This document shows, one piece after another, positions 24,748 through 33,392 of a stretch of DNA of 62,216 nt. The notes under the pieces are model-generated. The model was not told the origin of the DNA, made no database searches, and was given only the letters and a program-made list of their open reading frames with translations. Each line of letters starts with the position of its first letter. Within the stretch, counting starts at the first letter, position 1. The position numbers and the translations under genes are program-made. This stretch comes from Acidimicrobiales bacterium. GTDB taxonomy: Bacteria; Actinomycetota; Acidimicrobiia; Acidimicrobiales; Iamiaceae. The DNA lies in contig JAGQSO010000040.1 of assembly GCA_020439505.1 (NCBI GenBank), positions 1 through 62,216 on the forward strand. The letters are read 5' to 3'.

Positions 24748-25682
24748 GCACCGTGGAACCGCACAGCCCGACCGGTCTGCGCCTGGAAGACCTGGCGGGA
24801 AGCCCGACCCGCAACCGCACCGAACGTCTCGTGCACCTCGCGTTGACCGGGGCGGCGGCGACGTCGGTGTTGATCAGCGTCGCCATCGTGGCGGTTCTGT
24901 TCCGTGACGCCATGGGGTTCGTCACCTCGATTCGTCTTGGTGATCTGGGCGATGAGATCTGGAACCCGCGCCTGGGTCGCTTCGGGGTGATGTCGCCGAT
25001 CCTGGGCACGTTGTGGGTGACGCTGGTGGCGGTGCTGGTCGCCGGCCCGATCGGTCTGGGGGCCGCCATCTACCTTTCGGAGTACGCGAAGCCGCGGGTG
25101 CGCCGTTCGGTCAAGCCGGTAGTCGAGGTCTTGGCGTCGATACCTTCGGTGGTCGTCGGCTACTTCGCCATCCGGTTCATCGCCCCCGAGTTGGTGCAGC
25201 GGATCTTCCCCGGGGCGCCGGCCAAGAACCTGCTGGTGGCCGGCATTGCGGTCGGGCTGTTGACGATCCCCCTGATGACGTCGGTGGCAGAGGACGCGCT
25301 GCGAGCTGTGCCGCTCAACCTGCGCGAGGCGTCCTACGGGCTGGGGGCCAAGAAGGTCACCACCGTGATCCGGGTGGTCGTCCCCGCAGCGGTGAGCGGA
25401 TTGGTGGCCGGGCTGATCCTGTCGATCTCGCGGGCCATCGGCGAGACGATGGTGGTGTTCCTGGCGGCGGGAGGTGTACCGACCCGACCGACGTCTCCCC
25501 TCGATGGCGGTACCACCGTCACCGCGGCGATGGCCGCGGTGGCCACCGGTACCGACAACGTCGCCGGGGCGTCCAACACCTTCCAGAGTGCCTTCTTCCT
25601 CGGTCTGATCCTGTTCGCCTTCACCCTCACGCTCAATCTCGTGGCCGACCGGTTCGTACGCCGGGTCCGACAGAAGTACTGA
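24744..25682 (+). CDS. pstC: Phosphate ABC transporter permease PstC
   Basis: A 312-aa inner-membrane permease with six predicted helices and the binding-protein-dependent permease (EAA) loop LREASYGLGAKKVTTVIRVV, which contacts PstB. GPIGLGAAIYLSEYA and IPSVVVGYFAI are typical PstC/PstA segments. The ATG at 24744 overlaps the pstS2 stop by 4 nt. Works with PstA as a heterodimer to import phosphate. The gene continues into pstA after 5 nt. Confidence 0.94.
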   Translation: MSTVEPHSPTGLRLEDLAGSPTRNRTERLVHLALTGAAATSVLISVAIVAVLFRDAMGFVTSIRLGDLGDEIWNPRLGRFGVMSPILGTLWVTLVAVLVAGPIGLGAAIYLSEYAKPRVRRSVKPVVEVLASIPSVVVGYFAIRFIAPELVQRIFPGAPAKNLLVAGIAVGLLTIPLMTSVAEDALRAVPLNLREASYGLGAKKVTTVIRVVVPAAVSGLVAGLILSISRAIGETMVVFLAAGGVPTRPTSPLDGGTTVTAAMAAVATGTDNVAGASNTFQSAFFLGLILFAFTLTLNLVADRFVRRVRQKY

Positions 25683-25687
25683 ACGCG

Positions 25688-26614
25688 ATGGCTCTCGTCG
25701 ACTCCGAACTCACCAAGGACATCGTCCGGGCCCGTATCGAGGGAAACCGCTCCGATTCAGCGGGGGCGGTGTTCAAGGCCGCCCTGGTGTCGTGTCTGGT
25801 GATCGTCTTGGTGGCACTGGTCGCCTTGATCGTGTCGGTGGCGCCGGCCGGGCTGGAGGTGTTCTCGAGCCGAGGGATCATGGACTTCCTTCTGCGCCCG
25901 TTCTCGGTGCGGCCCGAGAAGGCCGGTGTGTTCCAGGGAACGGTCGGCACGGTCACATCGGCGGTGATCGTGGCGCTCATCTCCTTCCCGATGGGGGTGG
26001 CTGCCGCGGTGTACCTGGAGGAGTACGCGAGTGACAACTGGTTCACCCGCATCGTGAACCTGGTGATCCGCAACCTGGCCGGTGTGCCCGCCATCGTCTA
26101 CGGGCTGTTGGGTTTCGCCTTGTTCGTCAAGGGGCCGTTCTCGGGCTTGACCGGTGGGACGACATTGCTCTCCACGGGCCTGACGTTGTCGATCCTGGTC
26201 CTGCCCATCGTGGTGATCACCTCGGCCGAGGCGATTCGGGCCGTACCGGCCTCGTTGCGCGAAGGCGGGTACGGGGTGGGAGCGACCCGGTGGGAGGTGA
26301 CCCGAACCTTGGTGTTGCCCAACGCCATGGGCGGGATGCTCACCGGGACCATCCTGGGTCTGGCCCGTGCCCTGGGCGAGGCGGCCCCGTTGTTCTTCAT
26401 GGGGGCCAAGACCAGCGTGTTCTCCGGCGGAAACTGGGGTGAGCTGCGAGGTGACTTCACCGCTCTGCCGATGATCATCACCGACTGGGCAACCCGCCCG
26501 GCCGCCAAGTGGAACGGCAACACCCAGGCCGCGATCCTGGTCACCTTGGCGGTGGTTCTGGGGATCAACACCGTGGGGATCGTTCTCCGAAATCGCTTCG
26601 ACAGGAAGAAGTAG
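25688..26614 (+). CDS. pstA: Phosphate ABC transporter permease PstA
   Basis: A 308-aa permease with six helices and EAA loop [35 protein letters not shown] and [15 protein letters not shown] are characteristic of PstA. The N-terminus ([16 protein letters not shown]) is cytosolic. Spacing of 5 nt to pstC and 7 nt to pstB shows one operon. A longer upstream reading in the same frame is only the out-of-frame shadow of pstC. Confidence 0.94.
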   Translation: MALVDSELTKDIVRARIEGNRSDSAGAVFKAALVSCLVIVLVALVALIVSVAPAGLEVFSSRGIMDFLLRPFSVRPEKAGVFQGTVGTVTSAVIVALISFPMGVAAAVYLEEYASDNWFTRIVNLVIRNLAGVPAIVYGLLGFALFVKGPFSGLTGGTTLLSTGLTLSILVLPIVVITSAEAIRAVPASLREGGYGVGATRWEVTRTLVLPNAMGGMLTGTILGLARALGEAAPLFFMGAKTSVFSGGNWGELRGDFTALPMIITDWATRPAAKWNGNTQAAILVTLAVVLGINTVGIVLRNRFDRKK

Positions 26615-26621
26615 ACAAGCC

Positions 26622-27491
26622 GTGTCAGTCCTGGGAAACCTCCGCCCCGAGGCCGCCGTGAACGCAACTGATGGCGCATCTGCCGACACGACACCGCCCG
26701 AGGTGCCGCCGGTGTTCCGCACCGAGGACTTGGCGGCCTTCTACGGATCGTTCAAGGCGGTGCGTGACGTCAACCTTTACATCCGTGAGCACGAGATCAC
26801 GGCCTTCATCGGGCCGTCGGGCTGCGGCAAGAGCACCGTCCTGCGTTGCTTCAACCGCATGAACGACCTGATCGAGTCGGCCCGGGTGGAGGGAACGCTG
26901 AGCTTCCACGGCATCGACCTCTACGACAAGGCGGTCAACCCGGTAGAGGTTCGTCGGAGGATTGGGATGGTCTTCCAAAAGCCCAACCCGTTCCCCAAGT
27001 CGATCTACGAGAACATCGCCTACGGACCCCGCCTGGCCGGTCTGGCTCGTAAGGGACCGGCCATGGACGAGATCGTCGAGAGATCGCTCCGTTCGGCCGC
27101 CCTGTGGGATGAGGTGAAGGATCGGCTCAAGGCATCCGCTCTCGGTCTGTCGGGCGGGCAGCAGCAGCGGCTGTGCATCGCTCGGGCGTTGGCGGTCGGC
27201 CCCGAGGTGCTGCTGATGGACGAGCCGTGCTCGGCCTTGGACCCGATCGCCACCGCCCGCATCGAGGATCTCATGGAGCAGATCAAGCGGGATTACACCA
27301 TCATTATCGTGACCCACAGCATGCAGCAGGCTGCCCGGGTGAGCGACCAGTGCGCGTTCTTCACCACCGAGGTGAGCGAGAGCAGCGACACCCGTACCGG
27401 GGTACTGGTCGAGTTCGATTCAACCGAGAAGATGTTCTCCAACCCCTCCGACGAACGCACCGAGAACTACGTGACCGGCCGGTTCGGCTGA
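26622..27491 (+). CDS. pstB: Phosphate ABC transporter ATPase PstB
   Basis: 289 aa. Walker [10 protein letters not shown] (about residue 65), Q-loop [15 protein letters not shown], signature [15 protein letters not shown], Walker [14 protein letters not shown] and switch His in VTHSMQQA are all intact; NRMNDL after Walker A is specific to PstB. It drives phosphate import and, with PhoU, relays the phosphate status to the sensor kinase. The GTG start at 26622 gives about 30 residues of non-conserved extension; a second GTG at 26658 is possible. Fourth gene of the pst operon. Confidence 0.95.
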   Translation: MSVLGNLRPEAAVNATDGASADTTPPEVPPVFRTEDLAAFYGSFKAVRDVNLYIREHEITAFIGPSGCGKSTVLRCFNRMNDLIESARVEGTLSFHGIDLYDKAVNPVEVRRRIGMVFQKPNPFPKSIYENIAYGPRLAGLARKGPAMDEIVERSLRSAALWDEVKDRLKASALGLSGGQQQRLCIARALAVGPEVLLMDEPCSALDPIATARIEDLMEQIKRDYTIIIVTHSMQQAARVSDQCAFFTTEVSESSDTRTGVLVEFDSTEKMFSNPSDERTENYVTGRFG

Positions 27492-27506
27492 CCCCAGGAG
27501 CCCCTC

Positions 27507-28283
27507 ATGGACGAGATCCGCAAGAGCTTCCACCAGACCCTCGACGAGATCCGCCAGGACATCGTGCAGATCGCCGCGCTGGTCACCGAAGGGATCCCCC
27601 GGGCCACCGAGGCGATGCTCCAGGGAGACATGACGACGGCCCAGACCATCGTGGACGGAGACGACCCACTCGATGCCAAGGCCCTCGAGCTGGAGGAGCT
27701 CTGCTACCAACAGCTCGCCCGCCAGCAACCGATGGCCACCGACCTGCGGGCCATCGTCACCGCGGTGCGGATGATCGCCGAGATCGAACGGTCCGGGGAC
27801 CTGGTCGTCAACATCGCCAAGGCTTCCCGCCGGCTGTTCGGCGTGCCGTTGTCGGCCCGGCTGCGGGGCTTGCTGGCCCAGATGGGTGAGGAAGCCACCC
27901 GGCTGTTCCGCATCGCCATCGATTCCTACGTGGATCAAGACGAGGGAATGGCGGCCGCGCTCGACGATCTCGACGATCGTCTCGACGCCATCCAGGCCGA
28001 GTTCGTGCAGGAGATCTTCCTGTGGCACAACACCGGGGAGATCCCCGTGCAGGCCGCGGTGCAGCTCGCGCTGATCGCCCGCTACTACGAGCGCATCGGC
28101 GACCACGCCGTGAACATCGGCGAGCGGGTGCGGTACATGATCACCGGCTGGCTGCCCGAACAGGCCGGGGCCGCCCGGGTGGCCGCCAAGGCCACGCCTC
28201 CGATCGGGTCGGCCGGGTCGATCGAGTCGGCCGGGTCGACCGAGTCGGCCGGGTCGACCGAGTCGGCCGCCGGAGACCAGTGA
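27507..28283 (+). CDS. phoU: Phosphate signalling protein PhoU
   Basis: 258 aa. Two three-helix PhoU domains, each with a metal-cluster E/DxxxD signature: EIERSGDLVVNIA (about 93-105) and YERIGDHAVNIGE (about 194-206). PhoU links the Pst transporter to the sensor kinase and keeps it in phosphatase mode when phosphate is plentiful. AGGAG precedes the ATG. The C-terminal tail is unusual: three near-perfect GS(I/T)ESA repeats, encoded by an 18-bp tandem repeat, follow the last helix. The next gene, a PhoR-like kinase, is in the same reading frame with a single TGA and six codons between. Confidence 0.94.
   Translation: MDEIRKSFHQTLDEIRQDIVQIAALVTEGIPRATEAMLQGDMTTAQTIVDGDDPLDAKALELEELCYQQLARQQPMATDLRAIVTAVRMIAEIERSGDLVVNIAKASRRLFGVPLSARLRGLLAQMGEEATRLFRIAIDSYVDQDEGMAAALDDLDDRLDAIQAEFVQEIFLWHNTGEIPVQAAVQLALIARYYERIGDHAVNIGERVRYMITGWLPEQAGAARVAAKATPPIGSAGSIESAGSTESAGSTESAAGDQ
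28215..28268 (+). repeat. 18-bp tandem repeat at the 3' end of phoU
   Basis: Three units of GGGTCGAYCGAGTCGGCC (28215-28232, 28233-28250, 28251-28268), differing at one base. They encode the Gly-Ser-Thr-Glu-Ser-Ala tail of PhoU and keep frame, so copy number could vary without harm. Confidence 0.9.
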
Positions 28284-28301
28284 CAGGCCCGGTACCTCCT
28301 G

Positions 28302-29627
28302 GTGCTTAGGACGGCTCACGTCCGCGCCCGGATAGCGGAGACCCTGCACCGGTTCGGTCCGAGGTCATCGGGCGCCGCCTTTGCCACGGTGGGAGACGGG
28401 ATCGAGCTCATCGACCAGGCCGTCGTCGCCCTGCTGGGCGAGATGTCGCGGGCGGCGACGGATTCTGCACGGTCACAGAGCGCGTTAGCCGCCCTGCCCC
28501 ACGGGATCATCCTGGCCGATCGCGGTGGACGGGTGATCTGGCGCAACCCGGCGGCGGCGGAGTTCGTCGATGCCCGCCACGGCGCCGCGCTGGTGGAGCC
28601 GGCGGTCAACACGGTCATCGCCGACTCGTTGACCGGCGGAAGTGCCCGCCGTCGGGTCGACCTGTTCGGCCCTCCGCGGCGCGTGTTCGAACTGCGGGCC
28701 TTGGTGCTTGCCGCTCCGGCCCCCTCCATCGATCGACCACGAGCCGATGGTGGTGATCGCGGTGGACGCGGCGAGGGCGGCGAGGCGGCGTTGGGGGTGA
28801 TGGTCCTCGTCGACGACATCTCCGAGCACTTGCGACTCGAGTCGGTGCGCCGGGATTTCGTCGCCAACGTCAGTCACGAACTGAAGACTCCGATCGGGGC
28901 GATCGGAGTCCTGTCGGAAACCCTCGTCGGCGAGAACGACCCTGCCACCGTGGACCGCTTGGCCGGCCGCATCCAGATCGAGGCTTTCCGCCTGGCCCGC
29001 ACCGTCGATGATCTGCTCCAGCTCGGCCAGATCGAAGGGGACGCCTCGGCTACGCCCGAGAAGGTTCTCATCGGTCAGGTGGTGGAGGAAGCGGTGGAAC
29101 GGACGGCGGCCACCGCCGATCTGGCCGATGTGTCGATAACGGTGTTCCCGGTGCCGTCGGACCTGTCGGTGGTGGGGGACCGTCGCCAACTGGTGTCGGC
29201 CCTGTCCAACCTCCTCGAGAACGCGGTCAAGTACTCCGAAGGTGGCCGTGAGGTGGAGGTGACGGTACGGCGGTCAGGTAACGGTGAAGGCTCTGAGACG
29301 GGCGCGGTTGTCGGTGATCTGACCGGGACTGAGGTGTCCGACCGCGACACGCACCAGCGCGACACGGACGGTCCTGACCGAGTCGAGGTCGAAGTGGTCG
29401 ACCACGGGATCGGGATCCCCTCGGCCGACCTGGAGCGGGTGTTCGAACGCTTCTACCGGGTGGATCCGGCGCGCAGTCGCGACACGGGAGGTACCGGACT
29501 GGGACTGGCCATCGTCCGCCACGTCGCCCAGCGTCACGGCGGCGACGTGACCGTGCGGTCCATCGAGGGTCAGGGCTCTACCTTCACCCTTTCGTTGCCC
29601 AGTTCAGCCTTGGAGGAACGTCCATGA
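28302..29627 (+). CDS. PhoR/SenX3-like histidine kinase without membrane segments
   Basis: 441 aa. A PAS-like domain (about 55-175; LAALPHGIILADRGGRVIWR), then HisKA with phospho-acceptor His192 in ANVSHELKTPIGAIGVLSE, and HATPase_c with N box LSNLLENAVKYSEGG, G1 DHGIGIP, F box ERFYRVDPARS and G2 GTGLGLAIV. A Gly/Asp-rich insert (about 147-160) interrupts the PAS domain and a hydrophilic insert precedes G1. There is no transmembrane helix, and the frame is closed by the phoU stop only 18 nt upstream, so none can be gained by choosing another start. Start GTG 28302 (or CTG 28299) lacks a Shine-Dalgarno sequence. Partner of the RegX3-like regulator that overlaps its stop. Confidence 0.88.
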   Translation: MLRTAHVRARIAETLHRFGPRSSGAAFATVGDGIELIDQAVVALLGEMSRAATDSARSQSALAALPHGIILADRGGRVIWRNPAAAEFVDARHGAALVEPAVNTVIADSLTGGSARRRVDLFGPPRRVFELRALVLAAPAPSIDRPRADGGDRGGRGEGGEAALGVMVLVDDISEHLRLESVRRDFVANVSHELKTPIGAIGVLSETLVGENDPATVDRLAGRIQIEAFRLARTVDDLLQLGQIEGDASATPEKVLIGQVVEEAVERTAATADLADVSITVFPVPSDLSVVGDRRQLVSALSNLLENAVKYSEGGREVEVTVRRSGNGEGSETGAVVGDLTGTEVSDRDTHQRDTDGPDRVEVEVVDHGIGIPSADLERVFERFYRVDPARSRDTGGTGLGLAIVRHVAQRHGGDVTVRSIEGQGSTFTLSLPSSALEERP

Positions 29628-30346
29628 CCGCCCCGATGACCACCGTCTTGGTGGTGGAGGACGAGGACAGTTTCGTCGACGCCTTGACGGTTGGTCTGAG
29701 CCGGGAGGGATTTCGGGTTCACGTGGCCCGAGACGGGGTGGAGGCGCTGGCCCTTTTCGATGTGGTGAACCCTGATCTGGTGCTGCTCGACGTGATGCTC
29801 CCGAAGATCTCGGGGATCGACGTGTGCCGAGAACTGCGGTCCCGTTCCAAGGTGCCGATCATCATGGTCACGGCCAAGGGCTCCGAGATCGACACGGTGG
29901 TGGGCCTGGAGGTCGGGGCCGACGACTATGTGGCCAAGCCGTACCGGATCCGGGAACTGGTGGCCCGGATGCGGGCCGTTCTGCGGCGGACGCCAACCGT
30001 TCCCGATCAGGCGCTCAGCTCCTCCGACGACGTGTTGGCGGTGGGCGATGTGCGCCTGGACCCGGCCCGCCACGAGGTGGTGATCCGAGGCGAGGAGGTG
30101 AGCCTGCCGCTCAAGGAGTTCGAGTTGTTGACCCTGCTGCTCGACAACGCCGGGCGGGTGGTGTCACGTGACGTGTTGATCGACCGTGTGTGGGGCCACG
30201 ACTACGTGGGAGACACCAAGACCCTCGACGTCCACGTCAAGCGGTTGCGGGCCAAGGTGGAGCAGGACCCCTCCAACCCGACCCGGATAGTCACTATCAG
30301 AGGCCTCGGCTACAAGTACGAAACCCCCCGCCCACCCCGCCCTTGA
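29624..30346 (+). CDS. OmpR/PhoB-family response regulator, RegX3-like
   Basis: A 240-aa regulator: receiver domain with phospho-acceptor Asp56 in LVLLDVMLPKISG, acidic pocket VVEDED (residues 10-15), conserved Thr in MVTAKG and Lys in ADDYVAKPY, then a winged-helix DNA-binding domain (about 130-235; LKEFELLTLLLDNAGRVVSR, RLRAKVEQDP, TIRGLGYKYE). It presumably binds the two PHO boxes upstream of the pstS genes. The ATG overlaps the kinase stop (ATGA). Closest by order and motifs to RegX3 of the SenX3-RegX3 pair, but PhoP/PhoB naming would serve equally. Confidence 0.92.
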   Translation: MTAPMTTVLVVEDEDSFVDALTVGLSREGFRVHVARDGVEALALFDVVNPDLVLLDVMLPKISGIDVCRELRSRSKVPIIMVTAKGSEIDTVVGLEVGADDYVAKPYRIRELVARMRAVLRRTPTVPDQALSSSDDVLAVGDVRLDPARHEVVIRGEEVSLPLKEFELLTLLLDNAGRVVSRDVLIDRVWGHDYVGDTKTLDVHVKRLRAKVEQDPSNPTRIVTIRGLGYKYETPRPPRP

Positions 30347-30408
30347 CCAACCGTGCGTGGGCCTGGGATCCACCGGTAGTGGCACTGCTGACTGTCGGGT
30401 GGGGTCCC

Positions 30409-30414
30409 TACGAT
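30409..30414 (+). promoter_or_regulatory. -10 element (TACGAT) of the MFS gene
   Basis: TACGAT, 6 nt (GGGGTC) before GTG 30421. The 12-mer TACGATGGGGTC is identical to the one preceding moaE. Confidence 0.6.
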
Positions 30415-30420
30415 GGGGTC

Positions 30421-32067
30421 GTGACCGAACGCAATCCATCGGAGGTGGTGGTTGGCCCGGCTACTGCCGCCGGGCGGGCCGCGTTCACGGTCACACCCTT
30501 CGCTCGGCTGGCCCGGGCTCACGTGGCCAGCACGGTCGGTGATGCCATGGTGGCCGCGGCCTTCGCCGGGTCGTTGTTCTTCTCGCTGCCGAGCTCTGAT
30601 GCCCGCGGGCCGGTGCTGCGCTACCTGGTGATCACGATGTTGCCCTTCGCGGTGCTCTCACCGCTGATCGGGCCGCTCATCGACCGGCTCCGAGGGGGGC
30701 ACCGATTCGTGGTGATGGGCGCGGCCCTGGTTCGGGCCCTGCTCTGCTACCTGCTCATCTCCCAGATCGAAAGCGCAGGAGCGGGGTTCTTCCTGCTGGC
30801 GCTGTGCGTACTGGTCGGGCAGAAGGCCTACCAGTTGGCCCGCAGCGCGTTGGTGCCCACCGTGGTTCGCAGCGACCAGGAGTTGGTCGAGGCCAACTCC
30901 AAACTGTCGCTGCTCAGCGGGCTGTCGAGCTTTGCTGGCGCCGGGCCCGCCGCACTGGTCGTCAAATTCTTCGGCCCGGAGTGGGCCATCGCCATGGCGC
31001 TCGTCACCTACCTGGTGGCGGCGGTGCTGGCCGCCCAGATTCCATCGGCCCAGGTGGCATCGGCCGCGGCCGACGAGATGGAGCGCAGCGAACTGCGCGG
31101 CGCCGGGATCGTCATGGCCGGATCAGCCATGGGCCTGTTGCGGGCCTGTGTTGGCTTCCTCACCCTGCTGGTCGCCTTCGATTTTCGGGGCGACCGGGGC
31201 ACCTGGCAGCTCGGCGTGGTGGCCGGGGCGTCGGTGCTCAGCCAGCTCGGCGGAGCCGCCGCCGCCCCCCACATCCGTGCCCACACCAGCGAAGAGAACC
31301 TTCTCACCGGCGCCCTGGCAACGGTGGTCGTCGGCGGGGTGATGGCGGTGCTGATCGGAGACGTGGCGGGTGCTGCGCTGCTCGGGGCCAGCGTCGGCTT
31401 TTCCGCTGCTTTGGGCAAGCTGGCCTTCGACTCGATCCTGCAAAGAGACGCGCCCGATGCCAACCGGGGCCGGGCCTTCGCCCGTTTCGAGACCCGCTTC
31501 CAGGTCATGTGGGTCCTCGGTGCGCTGATCCCGGTTTGGCTCACCATGAAGCTCGACATCGGTTTCGGGGTGGTGGAGGGCCTGGCCCTGTTCGGCCTCG
31601 CCACCTACGCGCTGGGTCGTCTCGCCTTGGCTCATCGCAGTGGTGCCCGTCAGACCACGGCAACCAGGGCTGCCGCGGCCATCGAGGAGCGGATCACCGA
31701 GGTCTCCGGTGAGGTCAAGGAACGGATCACCCGGGCCCCGTCGGCCGCGTACCGGCGGGTCCGGCCTGGCCGGGACAATGGCCCTGAGGACGTCGACCCC
31801 TACTCCCGGGACGAGGCCTTCGATCTCACCGACGAGGGAGACGACGAGGAGTGCGGCGACGGTGAGTTCGACGACGGGGACGACGAGCTAGGTGACGACG
31901 AACTAGGTGACGACGACTCGTGGCCCGAGCCGCAGTGGGCCGACGGAAGTACCCGCCCCTGGGACGCACCCCGGGTCGGAGGTGAGGAGACCGGTACGTA
32001 CCTCGACGACCTCCCGTCCACCTTCCACAACCCCTATCCCTGGTCCCCCGAGCCTGAACGCCGTTGA
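30421..32067 (+). CDS. MFS-fold membrane transporter with acidic C-terminal tail
   Basis: 548 aa. Residues about 25-425 hold some 10-12 hydrophobic helices in a major-facilitator layout, with a PLIDRLRGGHR loop between helices 2 and 3 as in MFS motif A. After helix 12 comes an amphipathic, Arg/Glu-rich stretch (IEERITEVSGEVKERITRAP) and then a highly acidic tail (DDEECGDGEFDDGDDELGDD) ending in a Pro/Trp-rich segment, all presumably cytosolic. Substrate unknown; a lysophospholipid-transporter-like or drug-efflux role is possible. Start GTG 30421 follows a -10 hexamer by 6 nt. It lies directly after the phosphate regulator but has its own promoter. Confidence 0.75.
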   Translation: MTERNPSEVVVGPATAAGRAAFTVTPFARLARAHVASTVGDAMVAAAFAGSLFFSLPSSDARGPVLRYLVITMLPFAVLSPLIGPLIDRLRGGHRFVVMGAALVRALLCYLLISQIESAGAGFFLLALCVLVGQKAYQLARSALVPTVVRSDQELVEANSKLSLLSGLSSFAGAGPAALVVKFFGPEWAIAMALVTYLVAAVLAAQIPSAQVASAAADEMERSELRGAGIVMAGSAMGLLRACVGFLTLLVAFDFRGDRGTWQLGVVAGASVLSQLGGAAAAPHIRAHTSEENLLTGALATVVVGGVMAVLIGDVAGAALLGASVGFSAALGKLAFDSILQRDAPDANRGRAFARFETRFQVMWVLGALIPVWLTMKLDIGFGVVEGLALFGLATYALGRLALAHRSGARQTTATRAAAAIEERITEVSGEVKERITRAPSAAYRRVRPGRDNGPEDVDPYSRDEAFDLTDEGDDEECGDGEFDDGDDELGDDELGDDDSWPEPQWADGSTRPWDAPRVGGEETGTYLDDLPSTFHNPYPWSPEPERR

Positions 32068-32076
32068 GAAACCCAG

Positions 32077-32096
32077 CTGATCCGTGAGCGGGTCAG
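32077..32096. terminator. Weak hairpin between convergent genes
   Basis: CTGATCCG and CGGGTCAG (one mismatch, allowing a G-T pair) around TGAG, at the junction of the MFS gene and the minus-strand DUF2342 gene; it overlaps the latter's stop codon. Confidence 0.3.
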
Positions 32097-33283
32097 AGAT
32101 CGATACGGGCGAGCCAGAGGCCGGGGGCGACCAGCTCGTTGGGGGTGGGTAGCACCTCTGGCGCCGACCACAGACGCTCCAGTCCTTCGGTCCCGGACCG
32201 CTCCACCACGCCGTCCACGAAGGCCCGGCCCCGGTCGAAATGGTCCTGGGTCAAGTCGAGACCGAGCAGGCGGGTCACGAACCGGTCGCTGGCATTCGCT
32301 TCGACTCGGCGGCGCCGCATGGCCTCAGTGATCTGGGGGTAGGTGCCGATCAGGCGGGTCCCGACCGAGTCCATGATGTGGTCCACGTACCCGCCGACCG
32401 CGGCAACCAGCGTCTGGAGCAGGGGTTGGATGTCGCGCTGGCGGTCCGACCGCACCGCACCGAGCACCACGTCGGGGTCGCTGAGCAGTTCCTGGAACTG
32501 GGCCATGGGGTCGCTGCCCGGCTCGACCCCGAGATCGGCGAACCGGGAGCCCAGCGCGTCAGGGTCAGACTCGAACGCCCCTGCGTAGTCGAGCAGAAGC
32601 CGGTTGAGGGTCTGGCCGACGTGGGGGACGCCGAGCACCGCGTGGTTGGTGATCTGGTGGAGACAAACCCACAGCCGCAGGTCGTCTCCGTCCATGGACC
32701 AGTCGGACCCGAAGGGCTCGATGTTGGCGGGCAGGACGGCCACGTCATCGGAGGGCGGACGGGGGACGGGAAGGTCGAAGGACCCGAACGACCGGGTCGA
32801 GAGGTGGCCGACGAGTGAGCCCGCCGTCATGCCCAGCAGCATCGGGCTCAACAGCCCCATCATCTGGCTGAACCAGGCTTCGGTCGGGTCCGCTCCGATG
32901 GGATCCGCGGTGATGTCGGTGCCGGTGCCCTCGGTCGGGGACCGCAGCGCCTGGGCCATCGCGTCCACCAGAGGCTTGTAAACCTCCAAGGTGGACATCA
33001 CCCACTGACTGCGCAGCAGCGGGGTCACCGTCACCGAGCGACCGGTGGTGGAGGTGGACAGGCCCGTCGCCGCCGCCACCTGGAGGTCGGCGACCCTCGA
33101 AAGCTGTTCGAAGCGGATCCGCTCGAGGGGATCGATGTTGGGTTCGCTCTCGCCGCCGGTGGCGATCGACATCGCCAGTTGGCGGGCGCCGTCCCACTGG
33201 ACCGGCCCCTGGTTGCCGAGCATGCGCAACATGTCGCCGAAGAACGGCATGCCCTCGAAGGGGTTTTGGTCGTCCGAACCCAT
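32093..33283 (-). CDS. DUF2342 / zincin-like family protein (coenzyme-F420-associated family)
   Basis: A 396-aa soluble, mostly helical protein with the features of the actinobacterial DUF2342 family (annotated as zincin-like metallopeptidase or F420 biosynthesis-associated): QWVMSTLEVYKPLVDAMAQA, MMGLLSPMLLGMTAGSLVGH and a C-terminal LERLWSAPEVLPTPNEL. Where an HExxH-type metal site would be expected it reads CLHQITNH (His209, Gln210, Asn213, His214), so the catalytic Glu is replaced. Function unknown in vivo. The ATG at 33283 has TACGCT 6 nt upstream, predicting a leaderless mRNA. Convergent with the MFS gene. Confidence 0.72.
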   Translation of the reverse strand: MGSDDQNPFEGMPFFGDMLRMLGNQGPVQWDGARQLAMSIATGGESEPNIDPLERIRFEQLSRVADLQVAAATGLSTSTTGRSVTVTPLLRSQWVMSTLEVYKPLVDAMAQALRSPTEGTGTDITADPIGADPTEAWFSQMMGLLSPMLLGMTAGSLVGHLSTRSFGSFDLPVPRPPSDDVAVLPANIEPFGSDWSMDGDDLRLWVCLHQITNHAVLGVPHVGQTLNRLLLDYAGAFESDPDALGSRFADLGVEPGSDPMAQFQELLSDPDVVLGAVRSDRQRDIQPLLQTLVAAVGGYVDHIMDSVGTRLIGTYPQITEAMRRRRVEANASDRFVTRLLGLDLTQDHFDRGRAFVDGVVERSGTEGLERLWSAPEVLPTPNELVAPGLWLARIDL

Positions 33284-33289
33284 GGGCCA

Positions 33290-33295
33290 AGCGTA
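33290..33295 (-). promoter_or_regulatory. -10 element (TACGCT) of the DUF2342 gene
   Basis: Minus-strand TACGCT, 6 nt before the ATG at 33283; leaderless pattern. Confidence 0.55.
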
Positions 33296-33392
33296 GGACC
33301 CGGGCGCCGTCGAGCCACCCGCGTCCGGTGGGGTCGTGACCAGGAGACGGTGCGGGTGGCGGTGGCGGGCTTGGTGCGGGCATGCTCAGGCC

